A DNA stretch of 64,000 bases from Pseudomonas fluorescens (lineage in GTDB: Bacteria; Pseudomonadota; Gammaproteobacteria; Pseudomonadales; Pseudomonadaceae). Positions 8,065 through 16,209 of this stretch are shown piece after piece; the stretch's first letter is position 1, and each line of letters begins with the position of its first letter. A model generated the notes under the pieces. It was given only the letters and a program-made list of their open reading frames with translations, did not search any database and was not told where the DNA came from. Both the position numbers and the translations under genes were made by a program. The stretch lies in contig NZ_CP008896.1 of NCBI RefSeq assembly GCF_000730425.1, positions 3,286,001-3,350,000 of the forward strand, given 5' to 3'.

Positions 8065-8529
8065 ATGGGCAAGGAGATGATGATCCAGGCAACGAAAATA
8101 GCCGGAGGGCAGTCGCAGCGATTTCGCGATGCGCTGAAATCTGCTGACCTTCCAGCAGACGATATTGATCTTCCAGGCCGAACCTTTTTTGAGTTCTCAC
8201 GGAATGGTGAGACTGTTGGATGGGGAGGGTTTGAAACGCATGGGACAGATGGATTGCTGCGCTCCATGGTCGTAGAGCCGGCGTACAGATCGAAAGGGGT
8301 TGGGGCTGAGGTGCTTCGAGTCATTGAAGCAATAGGCGCCGAGCAGGGAATCGCTCGTTTTCATTTGCTGACAACAACTGCATCAGGCTTTTTTGAGCTG
8401 CAGGGCTATGCAGCAAACCAACGAGGCTCTGCGCCGCTTCTGATTTCTCAGACGGAGCAGTTCAGGAGGCTTTGCCCTGGCTCGGCTTGCTACATGTGCA
8501 AAGCATTATCTGCGAATGCACGAAAGTAG
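8065..8529 (+). CDS. arsN2: GNAT acetyltransferase, ArsN2-like arsenic resistance protein
   Basis: The product has 154 residues from the ATG at 8065, which has a strong ribosome site (AAGGAG at 8051-8056, eight bases upstream); the open frame begins at 8026 but lacks such a site. The acetyl-CoA loop RSKGVG sits at about 75-80, preceded by beta strand LLRSMVVEPAYR. The short N-terminus and GGFETHGTDGLLRSMVV block resemble GNATs annotated as ArsN2 in ars clusters. Divergent placement from the ars promoter supports co-regulation by arsenite. The actual acceptor is unproven. Confidence 0.82.
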   Translation: MGKEMMIQATKIAGGQSQRFRDALKSADLPADDIDLPGRTFFEFSRNGETVGWGGFETHGTDGLLRSMVVEPAYRSKGVGAEVLRVIEAIGAEQGIARFHLLTTTASGFFELQGYAANQRGSAPLLISQTEQFRRLCPGSACYMCKALSANARK

Positions 8530-8601
8530 CTGATCACCTTGGTGATGGCTTTTAGCCTCGATGCCAGCTAGATTTGGAGCTTCCTACGATCAAGGATGGA
8601 T

Positions 8602-8970
8602 ATGAAAAAGCTCATCGCAGTAATGGGGATCTGTGTCGCACTTGGCGGTTGCGCTACGTCCCACTACACCGCAGGGCGAGACTTTCCGTCGGCCAGTGTA
8701 GCGAGCATCACCAAAGGTAAAACGACGACTACTGAGTTGAAGTCGCTGTTTGGTGAGCCCTACGCTAAGAGCGCAGTCAGCGAGACTGACGAGAAGTGGA
8801 TCTACACCTACACCAATGGCTCAGCGCATGCCCAAAGCTACGTGGTCACCATGAAGGTGACGACTACGGGCACTCAGAAGACCCTCGACGTCTTGATCCG
8901 AAATGACGTGGTCATCAACTACACGTTCAGCGAAGGCCCCGCTCCAGGCACTACCACTGCGACGAACTAA
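8602..8970 (+). CDS. Small outer-membrane-type lipoprotein, SmpA/BamE-like
   Basis: The 122-residue product has a lipoprotein signal peptide (MKKLIAVMGICVALGGC) and lipobox LGGC, with the acylated cysteine at 17. The mature part contains VASITKGKTTTTELKSLFGEPYAKS, the helix-turn typical of SmpA/OmlA-like lipoproteins, then an antiparallel sheet (KWIYTYTNGSAHAQSYVVTMKV). The ATG at 8602 has AAGGA at a proper distance; the ATG at 8596 is too close to it. It is a free-standing gene, and its role on the island is unknown. Confidence 0.8.
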   Translation: MKKLIAVMGICVALGGCATSHYTAGRDFPSASVASITKGKTTTTELKSLFGEPYAKSAVSETDEKWIYTYTNGSAHAQSYVVTMKVTTTGTQKTLDVLIRNDVVINYTFSEGPAPGTTTATN

Positions 8971-9031
8971 GTTCGCCACCTTGTCATTGGGCGACCCGCC
9001 GCGCTCAGTACGTTGTTGATGGAGCAAGCTC

Positions 9032-10204
9032 ATGGACAGAACATATGCCTTCGTGGATGAGTCCGGGAATTCCGACCTAGATACGTCAAAGGGTGGAAGC
9101 TCGGGCTTCTTCATCGTCTGCTCCATTCTAGTGGCAGAGAAAGACCTGGAGGCTGCTTATGCCCAAGCTGAAGCACTCCGCGAGCGGCATTTTCAAACGG
9201 GCGAGATCAAATCCAGCAATCTTAAGCCCAAGGATTCAGATCGCCGTGCCCGGATCCTAAACGAGCTAGCCGATCTGCCATTCAGGCTCTATTTCACCGT
9301 CGTTGATAAGTCCCAAATTCGCAAAGACGGTGGCCTTCGTTTCAAGACCTCATTCATAAAATATGTGAATGGGTTGCTCTATGAACGTTTGTTCCGCGCA
9401 TACCCAGACCTCCAGATGATCGTAGACGAGCATGGTGGCCAGGAATTTCAGGAGAGCCTCAAAAGCTACGTTTCAGAACGGTTCGTCGATGACCTATTTG
9501 GCGATAAAGATGCCTTCCAGACGATGGCCAGTAAGGACAACGTCTTGGTTCAGGTTGCAGATTTTTTTGCTGGCTCAGTCGCTCAGATCTACGAAGAGAA
9601 AGCATCGGAAGAAGCAGTTCTTGCCTACAAAAAGATTCTACGAAGCCTGACCCTTGGAATGCTTGAGTGGCCATCCAAGTACCAGTCTCTTCTGCCGCCG
9701 CCGGCGGATGAATCTGGGTATGCAGACTACCAGGTACACCAAGAAGCTCTCCGCCAGGCTGACCTTTTTAGCGAAAGGGCTGGTGAGCACCCTAATGAGG
9801 ATGAGCGCCTGCAGCTGAGCATCTTGCGGTTCCTGAGATTCCAAAGCGAATTCGTCACCAAAGACTACGTGCCAACCGCAGAAATAGTCGGCCACCTAAA
9901 AGATAGCGGCTTCGGAGATATCAACGACCAGAGGATCCGCTCCAGCGGCATCGCCAAGCTTCGCGATTCGGACGTGATTATCACAAGCGCGGCCAAAGGC
10001 TACAAAATTCCTCAGACACGGGCTGACATCAACGAGTTTCTGGAAAGGGCGTCAGGCATAGTCGTCCCTCTGCTGGAACGTGTCAAAAAGGCTCGAGAGG
10101 TGTATCGGCTGAGTAGTCGAGGAGAATATGACATCGTGACTGCAGCCAACCTGACTGAGCTAGCCAAGCTGCTCGCTGCGCTCGAGGCATTTGCAGATGA
10201 CTGA
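9032..10204 (+). CDS. DUF3800 domain protein with C-terminal winged-helix-like region
   Basis: The 390-residue product begins with the DUF3800 signature YAFVDESGNSD (residues 5-15). It also has a mid-domain acidic motif MIVDEHGG (about 130-137) and the closing DNVLVQVADFFAGSVAQIYE (about 170-189). These are the acidic positions of an RNase H-like fold, so a metal-dependent nuclease is plausible. About residues 250-330 look like a winged helix (LSILRFLRFQSEFVTKDYVPTAEIVGHL is its first helix pair). It overlaps the next gene by eight bases (ATGACTGA), suggesting a two-gene module. DUF3800 genes are common on mobile and defence islands. Confidence 0.85.
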   Translation: MDRTYAFVDESGNSDLDTSKGGSSGFFIVCSILVAEKDLEAAYAQAEALRERHFQTGEIKSSNLKPKDSDRRARILNELADLPFRLYFTVVDKSQIRKDGGLRFKTSFIKYVNGLLYERLFRAYPDLQMIVDEHGGQEFQESLKSYVSERFVDDLFGDKDAFQTMASKDNVLVQVADFFAGSVAQIYEEKASEEAVLAYKKILRSLTLGMLEWPSKYQSLLPPPADESGYADYQVHQEALRQADLFSERAGEHPNEDERLQLSILRFLRFQSEFVTKDYVPTAEIVGHLKDSGFGDINDQRIRSSGIAKLRDSDVIITSAAKGYKIPQTRADINEFLERASGIVVPLLERVKKAREVYRLSSRGEYDIVTAANLTELAKLLAALEAFADD

Positions 10205-10733
10205 ACTCAGTCATGGCCAGGAACCTCACCAGGCTGCATTGATCCAGGATGAAATCCTAGAGATCTTGAAAGAAGCCAAGGTGCTTGCACGTAGCTTCTA
10301 TCGCCTGACCGGCAAGCCGCTGGGCATAACAGGCGAGGTCGCAGAGTACGAAGCTGCTACTAGACTCGGCCTGTTACTACATCCTGCAAGGCAGGCGGGT
10401 TACGACGCTACAGAGGCGCTGGAAGATGGCGTCGCGAGAATCCAGATAAAGGGCCGCTGCATCCTCAACCCACGAAAGATTACGGGCCGAATGGGGGCAA
10501 TTGATCTACGACAACCCTTCGATACTGTGCTCTTGGTGCTGCTTGATTCTGAGTTCAACGCATTTGCAATGTACGAAGCGAGTCGTGCCAAGGTAGAGTC
10601 AGCACTGACCCTGCCTGGCTCGAAAGCCAGAAATGAACGGGGAGCGCTGGCGATTAGGCAATTCATGTCGATAGCTACCTTGCGCTGGGCTCGCCATGAG
10701 GCCAGCGAATCAGAGAATCTACTTCCCTCCTAG
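10197..10733 (+). CDS. PD-(D/E)XK nuclease-like protein (DUF6998-like)
   Basis: The 178-residue product starts at the ATG at 10197, inside the last codons of the DUF3800 gene. The pattern GEVAEYEAA (46-54), GYDA (68-71) and QIKGR (83-87) fits a restriction-like active site: a helix glutamate, then D and Q-x-K across a beta hairpin. FDTVLLVLLDSEFNAFAMYEA follows as the next strand-helix pair. I recall similar proteins as DUF6998, but that label should be tested. The overlap implies coupled translation with the DUF3800 protein and a joint function. Confidence 0.75.
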   Translation: MTELSHGQEPHQAALIQDEILEILKEAKVLARSFYRLTGKPLGITGEVAEYEAATRLGLLLHPARQAGYDATEALEDGVARIQIKGRCILNPRKITGRMGAIDLRQPFDTVLLVLLDSEFNAFAMYEASRAKVESALTLPGSKARNERGALAIRQFMSIATLRWARHEASESENLLPS

Positions 10734-10770
10734 AATCGAGCGCTAGTGGTATGTTGCTCTGAGATACATA

Positions 10771-10839
10771 TTTAATGTCCCCAATAAGGCACATTAACCA
10801 TCATTTTTAGGCTTAATGGCCCTATTTGGGGACATTAAA
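10771..10839. repeat. Nested inverted repeat with four TTAATG half-sites
   Basis: Outer arms TTTAATGTCCCCAA (10771-10784) and TTGGGGACATTAAA (10826-10839) are perfect inverted repeats. Inside lie CATTAA (10792-10797) and TTAATG (10813-10818). The four TTAATG/CATTAA units begin at 10772, 10792, 10813 and 10833, alternating in orientation at 20, 21 and 20 bases. Such regular two-turn spacing suggests binding by a tyrosine recombinase or a cooperative regulator. It lies 38 bases after the nuclease-like gene and 114 bases before the IS66 element. Confidence 0.75.
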
Positions 10840-10993
10840 CTGAGCAAAGGAATGCGGACAATGATGGCTATAGCCCCCTACCTCACCCGACTATCTTCTG
10901 ATTTGGAAGCAAGCCCCTAATGGTTCCTGGCATAGCTTCTAAATATCCGCGTAGTAATACTGCGTATGCGTCCGGGCATCCCGCCTTGCGCAA

Positions 10994-12562
10994 CTAAACC
11001 GGTTGCCATCTATGCGGCAGCAGCTCCGCAATCTCACTCGCCCGCTGCGTCGGCAGGCGCGTGAGGACGTCCTTCAAATAAGCATACGGATCATGCCCAT
11101 TGAGCCGCGCCGACTGGATCAAGCTCATGATCGCCGCAGCCCGTTTGCCGCTGCGCAGTGAACCTGCAAAGAGCCAGTTCTTGCGACCCAACGCCCATGG
11201 CCGGATCTGGTTCTCGCACCAGTTATTGTCGATGGGTACGGCCCCGTCATCGAGATAGCGCGACAGCGCCGTCCAGCGTTTCAGGCTGTAATCCAGTGCT
11301 TTGCTGATAGCCGAGCCATCGTGCACAAGTAGGCGCTGGGCGATCATCCAGGCATGCAGTGCACCCATCACCGGCACAGCTTTTTCCTGCCGTATTCGGT
11401 GGCGAAAATCCGGTTCAAGGTCGCGGATCTCACTTTCGATTTCGTAAAGTAACTGGATGTAGCGCAAGGCCTGCTCGGCGAGCTGGCTCTTGTTGGTGGC
11501 GTGTAGCTCGAAGAACTTGCGTCTTGCATGGGCCATGCAACCGATTTCGGTTACGCCGAGTTCAAAGCTGGCCTTGTAGCCACCGAAATCATCACAGACC
11601 AGCTTGCCCTTCCAGTCTTGCAGAAAGTTACGAGCATGCTCACCGGCGCGGCTGGGGCTGAAGTCGTAGACGACAGCCGCTGTTTCGCAGAGTTGGCTGG
11701 TGGCGTAGGCCCAGACATAGGAACGATGAGTTTTTTTCGAGCCCGGCATTAGCATCTGCACGGGTGTTTCATCGGCGTGAATGACCTGCTGCCCGAGCAC
11801 TACATCGCGCAGCGCATCCACCAGAGGCTGTAACTGCACGCCAGTAACGCCAACCCATTGGGCCAAGGTTGAGCGTGGGATGGCCAAACCGGCTCGACCA
11901 AAAATCGACTCCTGGCGATAGAGCGGCAAATGGTCGGCGAACTTGGCGATCATCACATGGGCTAGCAGCCCGGCGGTGGGGATGCCCTTGTCGATGACCT
12001 GCGCCGGAACCGGCGCCTGGATCAGCGTTTCGCAGTCATCACAAACCCACTTGCCGCGAATGTGACGCTCCACGGTAAACACGCCGGGCGTGTAGTCCAG
12101 TTTCTCGCTGACGTCTTCACCGATACGCTTGAGGGCGCAGCCGCATGGGCAGTGAGTGTTGTCCGGTTCGTGATGGATCAGGGTGCGTGGAAACTCCGGC
12201 GGCAACGCAGCGCGCTTGGGCTTTTGCTTTGCCTCGGTTGGAGTTGGAGCTGTTTGCAAGGCCTGAAGCTCAGCCTCAATCGCCGCGATATCGGTATCGA
12301 TCAAGTCATCGAGCAAGCTGGCCTGCTCCGGACTCAACTGCTCGCTACGCTTGGCAAATTTGAAGCGCTTGAGCTGCGCGATCTCGTGGCTCAACTTTTC
12401 GATCACCGTTTGACCATGATGGATCCTCTTACCCATGGTCTCGACGGTCTTGCCCATTGTTTCGACTTGTTGGTCCAGCGTCTCGACACGCTGCATCAAC
12501 TGCGCTGCCAGAGCGCGCAGTTGTTCAGGGGTCAGGTGATTGAGATCAGGGAGCGAAGTCAT
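10994..12562 (-). CDS. tnpC: IS66 transposase TnpC
   Basis: The DDE transposase has 522 residues from the ATG at 12562; the frame opens at 12595 but the conserved MTSLPDLNHLTPEQLRALAAQ start is preferred. In order it has a leucine-rich coiled coil (1-90), a zinc-binding region (NTHCPCGCALKRIGEDVSE and WVCDDCETLI), a catalytic core with HADETPVQML and KLVCDDFGGYKA, and a C-terminal IDNNWCENQIRPWALGRKNW block. All catalytic blocks are present, so it is probably functional. Confidence 0.95.
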   Translation of the reverse strand: MTSLPDLNHLTPEQLRALAAQLMQRVETLDQQVETMGKTVETMGKRIHHGQTVIEKLSHEIAQLKRFKFAKRSEQLSPEQASLLDDLIDTDIAAIEAELQALQTAPTPTEAKQKPKRAALPPEFPRTLIHHEPDNTHCPCGCALKRIGEDVSEKLDYTPGVFTVERHIRGKWVCDDCETLIQAPVPAQVIDKGIPTAGLLAHVMIAKFADHLPLYRQESIFGRAGLAIPRSTLAQWVGVTGVQLQPLVDALRDVVLGQQVIHADETPVQMLMPGSKKTHRSYVWAYATSQLCETAAVVYDFSPSRAGEHARNFLQDWKGKLVCDDFGGYKASFELGVTEIGCMAHARRKFFELHATNKSQLAEQALRYIQLLYEIESEIRDLEPDFRHRIRQEKAVPVMGALHAWMIAQRLLVHDGSAISKALDYSLKRWTALSRYLDDGAVPIDNNWCENQIRPWALGRKNWLFAGSLRSGKRAAAIMSLIQSARLNGHDPYAYLKDVLTRLPTQRASEIAELLPHRWQPV

Positions 12563-12643
12563 GCCGCCGATTTTGCCAGAACAGGTCAAAACCAACGATA
12601 GGCTGATCGGACAATTGCACAGCCAGATGGGGCATGGCAGAAG

Positions 12644-12979
12644 TTATACGATGGAAATCGCGTTGCCTGGCCCGACCCTTTGCCAAGGCAAACCTAGCAC
12701 CAGAGCATGCAGTTGCTCGGAGCCCAATTCTATCTGCGAACCGTGCCGGGAACCCGGCCAGAAGAACTTGCCCTGATGCAGCCTGCGCGCCGCCAGCCAG
12801 ATGCCCAGCCCGTCGTGCACCAGCACTTTCATGCGATTGGCACGGCGGTTGGCAAACAGATAAGCACAGTGCGGCTGCGCCGCACCGAACACTGCTACCA
12901 CCCGAGCCATCGCAGTGTCGGTGCCGGCGCGCATGTCCATGGGCTCGGTGGCGAGCCAGATGGTGTCGATGCGGATCAT
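12644..12979 (-). CDS. tnpB: IS66 accessory protein TnpB
   Basis: The 111-residue product matches the IS66 Orf2 family: IRIDTIWLATEPMDMRAGTD at the start, then CAYLFANRRANRMKVLVHDGLGIWLAARRLHQGKF. The start overlaps the tnpA stop by four bases (ATGA). It is required with TnpA for IS66 transposition in studied members; its biochemical role is not settled. Confidence 0.93.
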   Translation of the reverse strand: MIRIDTIWLATEPMDMRAGTDTAMARVVAVFGAAQPHCAYLFANRRANRMKVLVHDGLGIWLAARRLHQGKFFWPGSRHGSQIELGSEQLHALVLGLPWQRVGPGNAISIV

Positions 12980-13308
12980 CGCAACAGGTCTCGCAGAAAG
13001 GTGGCGCAGGCGGCAGCACTTTCGGTCGGCCAGTTCACTTTGACGGTGCCACGCGGGTGCTGGATTTCAACGCAGATGTTCGATGATGCAGCTTGCGAAT
13101 TTCCTCCGGCTAGCTGCAAGGGTAGCGGAACGAAAGCAGGTTGCAGCGCCATGGCTTTCTGCGTTTGCACTCGAATCCATTTGTGGACGAGGTTCGCGTT
13201 AAGGCTGTGGCTGAGTGCGACGCTGGCAATCGAAGCGCCGGGCTGGGCACACTCTTGAATGAGCTGGGCCTTGAAGGATTTGGAGTAGGAACGGCGTTGT
13301 GGCTGCAT
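12976..13308 (-). CDS. tnpA: IS66 accessory protein TnpA (helix-turn-helix)
   Basis: The 110-residue product begins RRSYSKSFKAQLIQECAQPGASIASVALSHSLNANLVHKWIR, a Tnp_1-type helix-turn-helix with the basic N-terminus seen in IS66 Orf1. The C-terminal third (ICVEIQHPRGTVKVNWP) is a beta-rich tail. It is the first gene of the element and is translationally coupled to tnpB. Confidence 0.92.
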   Translation of the reverse strand: MQPQRRSYSKSFKAQLIQECAQPGASIASVALSHSLNANLVHKWIRVQTQKAMALQPAFVPLPLQLAGGNSQAASSNICVEIQHPRGTVKVNWPTESAAACATFLRDLLR

Positions 13309-13333
13309 GGAAAGACCCGCTTAAAAGGCTAGA

Positions 13334-13364
13334 AATGGTGTCCACTTAAATTAGGTGGACACCA
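13334..13364. repeat. Inverted repeat upstream of IS66 tnpA
   Basis: Arms ATGGTGTCCAC and GTGGACACCAT surround the 9-base spacer TTAAATTAG. It lies inside the right end of the IS66 element, 25 bases before the tnpA start, where it could affect transcription of the transposase genes. Confidence 0.7.
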
Positions 13365-13457
13365 TCGCCTTTGGCGTCGGGGTCAGGAAGGTGTGTTGGC
13401 CGGACGCATACAATACTGCACCATAAAGATTCAACCGTAGGTGCATTTATAGTTTTA

Positions 13458-14897
13458 CTAAAAAAAAGCGGCGATGTAGTTCCAGACGCAGAAAAAATAA
13501 TAATCGATGTGATTCGCTACAAAGTTAGGTGCCGCAAGCGATAGGAAGTAGTGAACAATGGCTGCGTATAGACAGAAACACACAGTCCAAGCGAGCCAGT
13601 AAACGGTGCGTCCGGACGATATAGGTTTTTCAACCAAGCGCTTCCAGTCTTCGGCAGACATAAAGTTGTAGATCTTCTTCCGCCACCCTTCTCTACTGCT
13701 GTCAGCAAGACTGTTAAAACGCAAGGTTGATAGAGTGTTGATAACTATGCTCAATATGAGAAGTGCAGAGACACCAAGATACAGAATCGTGGTAGCTGTA
13801 TCGGCCACGCCTGCAGTCGCTATCGGAGTCTTGAGAGCTAAAACAACACCCGCAACCGCGAAATCACGCCAAAGAGCTGATATTAAATCCCTTGTCGCAG
13901 TTTGTGTCTTATTAACCTCGTCCTGCAAACCCTTGCGCAGATCCCCTAAGCTTTTGACAGCCTCCTTGCTTTGATCCTGGAGATGAAAGGCGAACGCTTC
14001 CTTGGCCCCCGAGAGGCTATTTTTTAAGAGTGGCGTTGAGCCAGAGGGCCACGTCGTCCCACTGTTCCAGTTGATAGCAATGTGGTTGTTGAAAAGTTGG
14101 AATTTCGTTTCACACTCCCTAGGGGTGGAGTAGATCCACTGGCAGGTGTCGTGAAGCATCTCAAAATTGATATCAGCCCAGTTAATAGGCTGGTCTATAG
14201 CTATGGGGAGTGAGCGCCCGCCTCGAAATATTACATGAGCCTCATCATCTTCCTTGCGAATCTCGGCTGGCAAGCAAAAGGAAAGCTTTTCCACCGCCAC
14301 GCGTTTCCAGGCTGTAAAAGGTTCGCTTTCAGCAATTGGCTCAGCAGTCAGCAGCCATGGCTCAAGCGACGGGGGGGTAAGGGAGTGGGTAAGATCCCGT
14401 ACCATTTTCCAAGGTTTTTCAGGATGTTGAGTGGCGGTCGGTAAATTTCTATCTCCACCCATTTCTTTCACTAGGAACTGATGAGTGGAAAATTCAAAGG
14501 TTTCACCTGCAACCCACACGCACATTTTTTTCTGTGAGTTCTGTGCTGAAAATTGGTTTGTCCTCAACCAGTTTTCGAAACCTTTTAAAGTTAGGAAATA
14601 ACACCAGTCATCATCCGTTGGCTTCTCCAAGATGACTGTCAGTCTGTCATTTTCCACATCCTCCAAATCGAAATCTTTGATCTCGATGCTGTCGGAAACT
14701 TCTCCAAAAAGCTCCATCTTTCCGATGCCCACAGAACAAACACGCTGGGCAAGATCTTTCAATTCTCGAACAAACCCGGAAGATGTAACGCTTACTTCAT
14801 CAATTCGAAAAATATGCGTAGTTTCAACCTGCGCAGAACCACCTGACGCCGTAAGTCGCTCAAAGAAGCTGCGAAGTTCCAGCGCTAGCTGTTTCAT
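13458..14897 (-). CDS. Unknown membrane protein, partner of the NdpA-like protein
   Basis: The product has 479 residues. About 1-300 is soluble with tryptophan-rich beta segments (TDDDWCYFLTLKGFENWL, WADINFEMLHDTCQWIY). About 303-340 is a charged coiled coil (KEAVKSLGDLRKGLQDEVNKTQTATRDL). Then come three or four membrane segments at about 342-360, 367-392, 430-453 and 463-479. I do not recognise the family. Its start codon overlaps the stop of the NdpA-like gene (ATGA at 14894-14897), so the two are coupled. Base composition is more AT-rich than the core genome, which suggests transfer. A membrane sensor or effector linked to a DNA-bound partner is conceivable. Confidence 0.8.
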   Translation of the reverse strand: MKQLALELRSFFERLTASGGSAQVETTHIFRIDEVSVTSSGFVRELKDLAQRVCSVGIGKMELFGEVSDSIEIKDFDLEDVENDRLTVILEKPTDDDWCYFLTLKGFENWLRTNQFSAQNSQKKMCVWVAGETFEFSTHQFLVKEMGGDRNLPTATQHPEKPWKMVRDLTHSLTPPSLEPWLLTAEPIAESEPFTAWKRVAVEKLSFCLPAEIRKEDDEAHVIFRGGRSLPIAIDQPINWADINFEMLHDTCQWIYSTPRECETKFQLFNNHIAINWNSGTTWPSGSTPLLKNSLSGAKEAFAFHLQDQSKEAVKSLGDLRKGLQDEVNKTQTATRDLISALWRDFAVAGVVLALKTPIATAGVADTATTILYLGVSALLILSIVINTLSTLRFNSLADSSREGWRKKIYNFMSAEDWKRLVEKPISSGRTVYWLAWTVCFCLYAAIVHYFLSLAAPNFVANHIDYYFFCVWNYIAAFF

Positions 14898-15880
14898 GAT
14901 TCACGCAAGCGACTTGTACGAATAGTAATAACAGTTTCATCCTTTCCATTTTCTATAGTTAAGCTTCCCTTTGCCCGCGCAGGCATATTGATGGTTATGC
15001 CTTCACTTGTTACGTATTTCTTTGCCTCATTGGTAGGTAGCTCTTCCTCATCATAGGAGAACACCTCACCAGTCAAATTTAGGCTTTCCAATTCTTTGTC
15101 AAAGGTCGCTCGGATTTCATCTTGGCCATTGATGCCAAAAAAATCTGTGAAGAATTCGTCGACTTCAAAGTCTTTACGCTTTTTCGCAATCTCAACGACT
15201 TTCTCAGCGACCTTCGATGTGATAGCAGGCGGCAGATCACCCAGATGTGTCCTTACAGTTTTTTTGATTGCCTTAACCAAATCTACCGTCATTTCCTTTG
15301 AGTTCCGGAGGCGCTCTACTCCCAGGAATTCTTTGAAGAAATCACTGATTCCTGAGCGGCTCATTTTATCAATGATCACTACTTCTGAGTCTTTGGAATC
15401 CAAATCAATAAGAGCTGATTTCTGCAACGCTTTTGGTGATTCAGTAAAGTTGTTAGTAACTGCCTGAAGTATTGCCTGGGCGCCCTTAGTTTCAAATGTC
15501 ACGACTTTTTCAGAGTCGTACTTGATTAAGGAATAAAACTTTTTAGCCCCTGTAATTAAACCAATTACAATCAACACGCCTGACTTCATCCGTTTATCAC
15601 CAAGGCGATGAAATTGCCGCGCCAAGCTCTTGGAGATATCGACAAAATTCGACTCGCCCTTTTCCCAACTATTCAATTTGGCCTTTACTTGAGATATTTC
15701 AGCGAAAGAGAATTTATTGCCCTTGAGGGTTTCTTTGATGCGGTCAATGAAGAACGGCTCGAAGGTGCTTAAGGGGGTGTCGTCAAAAAGGATCGGATCA
15801 TCGGCTCGATGATGCACCACGTGAAAAATGAAATTCTCGATTTTCAGGGCTTCGATTTCTTTATCCGTAAGAGTGGCCAA
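14894..15880 (-). CDS. Nucleoid-associated protein NdpA/YejK-like
   Basis: The 328-residue product resembles the 37-kDa nucleoid-associated family: N-terminal IENFIFHVVHHRADDPILFDDTPLSTFEPFFIDRIKETLKGN, then SKSLARQFHRLGDKRMKSGVLIVI, the region that in NdpA starts the 'lA-H...GlLvv' block. It continues with alpha-rich segments and a basic C-terminal sheet (GSLTIENGKDETVITIRTSRL). Family members bind DNA. This copy is AT-rich, island-encoded and coupled to a membrane protein, unlike the housekeeping NdpA that stands alone. The start follows a TTGGCC-type upstream region with no strong ribosome site. Confidence 0.78.
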   Translation of the reverse strand: MATLTDKEIEALKIENFIFHVVHHRADDPILFDDTPLSTFEPFFIDRIKETLKGNKFSFAEISQVKAKLNSWEKGESNFVDISKSLARQFHRLGDKRMKSGVLIVIGLITGAKKFYSLIKYDSEKVVTFETKGAQAILQAVTNNFTESPKALQKSALIDLDSKDSEVVIIDKMSRSGISDFFKEFLGVERLRNSKEMTVDLVKAIKKTVRTHLGDLPPAITSKVAEKVVEIAKKRKDFEVDEFFTDFFGINGQDEIRATFDKELESLNLTGEVFSYDEEELPTNEAKKYVTSEGITINMPARAKGSLTIENGKDETVITIRTSRLRES

Positions 15881-16131
15881 GTTAAATCCTCATCCTTGCT
15901 GGTGGCGACATGACATTAAGCATTGATGTAAGCACCTTTTCAGCGTTATGCCTAGCGTCCCCCGCAGGGCATAGCATACGAATCACTGTATGAATATACA
16001 CCTACAGAAAGCGGCTGGCTGCCGTTTGGCCCCACCCAGGATCACTTGTCCGATGGAAGGCTCACTGGTAAGCGTGTTTAAGCGTGCATGAACGCTGAGC
16101 ACTGGGTTACATTTTTCGAGAATCTTTTTAT
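15881..16131. other. Intergenic region between divergent genes
   Basis: About 250 bases upstream of the NdpA-like operon on one side and the ribbon-helix-helix gene on the other. No frame with conserved features is present. It must contain the promoter of the NdpA-like operon, but no box pair stands out. Confidence 0.5.
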
Positions 16132-16160
16132 GCTTTTATAGAAAAGCAATAATTGCTTTT
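16132..16160. promoter_or_regulatory. Candidate autoregulatory operator of the RHH protein
   Basis: A perfect 19-bp palindrome AAAAGCAAT-A-ATTGCTTTT (16142-16160) overlaps a second inverted repeat GCTTTT-ATAG-AAAAGC (16132-16147). A further ATTGC at 16166-16170 repeats the half-site. It lies 50 bases before the RHH gene, where such regulators normally bind. Assignment is inferred. Confidence 0.65.
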
Positions 16161-16209
16161 ATTTTATTGCTATGGGATGCTTCTTAGCATCTGACAGGAG
16201 ATCCATCCC

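Larger units (their letters stand above)
10954..13421 (-). mobile_element. IS66-family insertion sequence
   Basis: The element is about 2468 bases with three genes tnpA-tnpB-tnpC on the minus strand. Its left end begins GTAATACTGCG (10954) and runs into TATGCGTCCGG. Its right end is CCGGACGCATACAATACTGCAC (13400-13421) in two parts, so the inner 11 bases of both ends are identical and the outer parts differ. GTAA at the tip is usual for IS66. The eight bases flanking each side (TCCGCGTA and CATAAAGA) do not match, so there is no visible 8-bp target duplication. All three frames are intact. Confidence 0.85.

Noticed and set aside
10946..13429. An 8-bp target duplication for the IS66 element
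   Set aside because: The flanking 8-mers TCCGCGTA and CATAAAGA do not match at the ends I infer.
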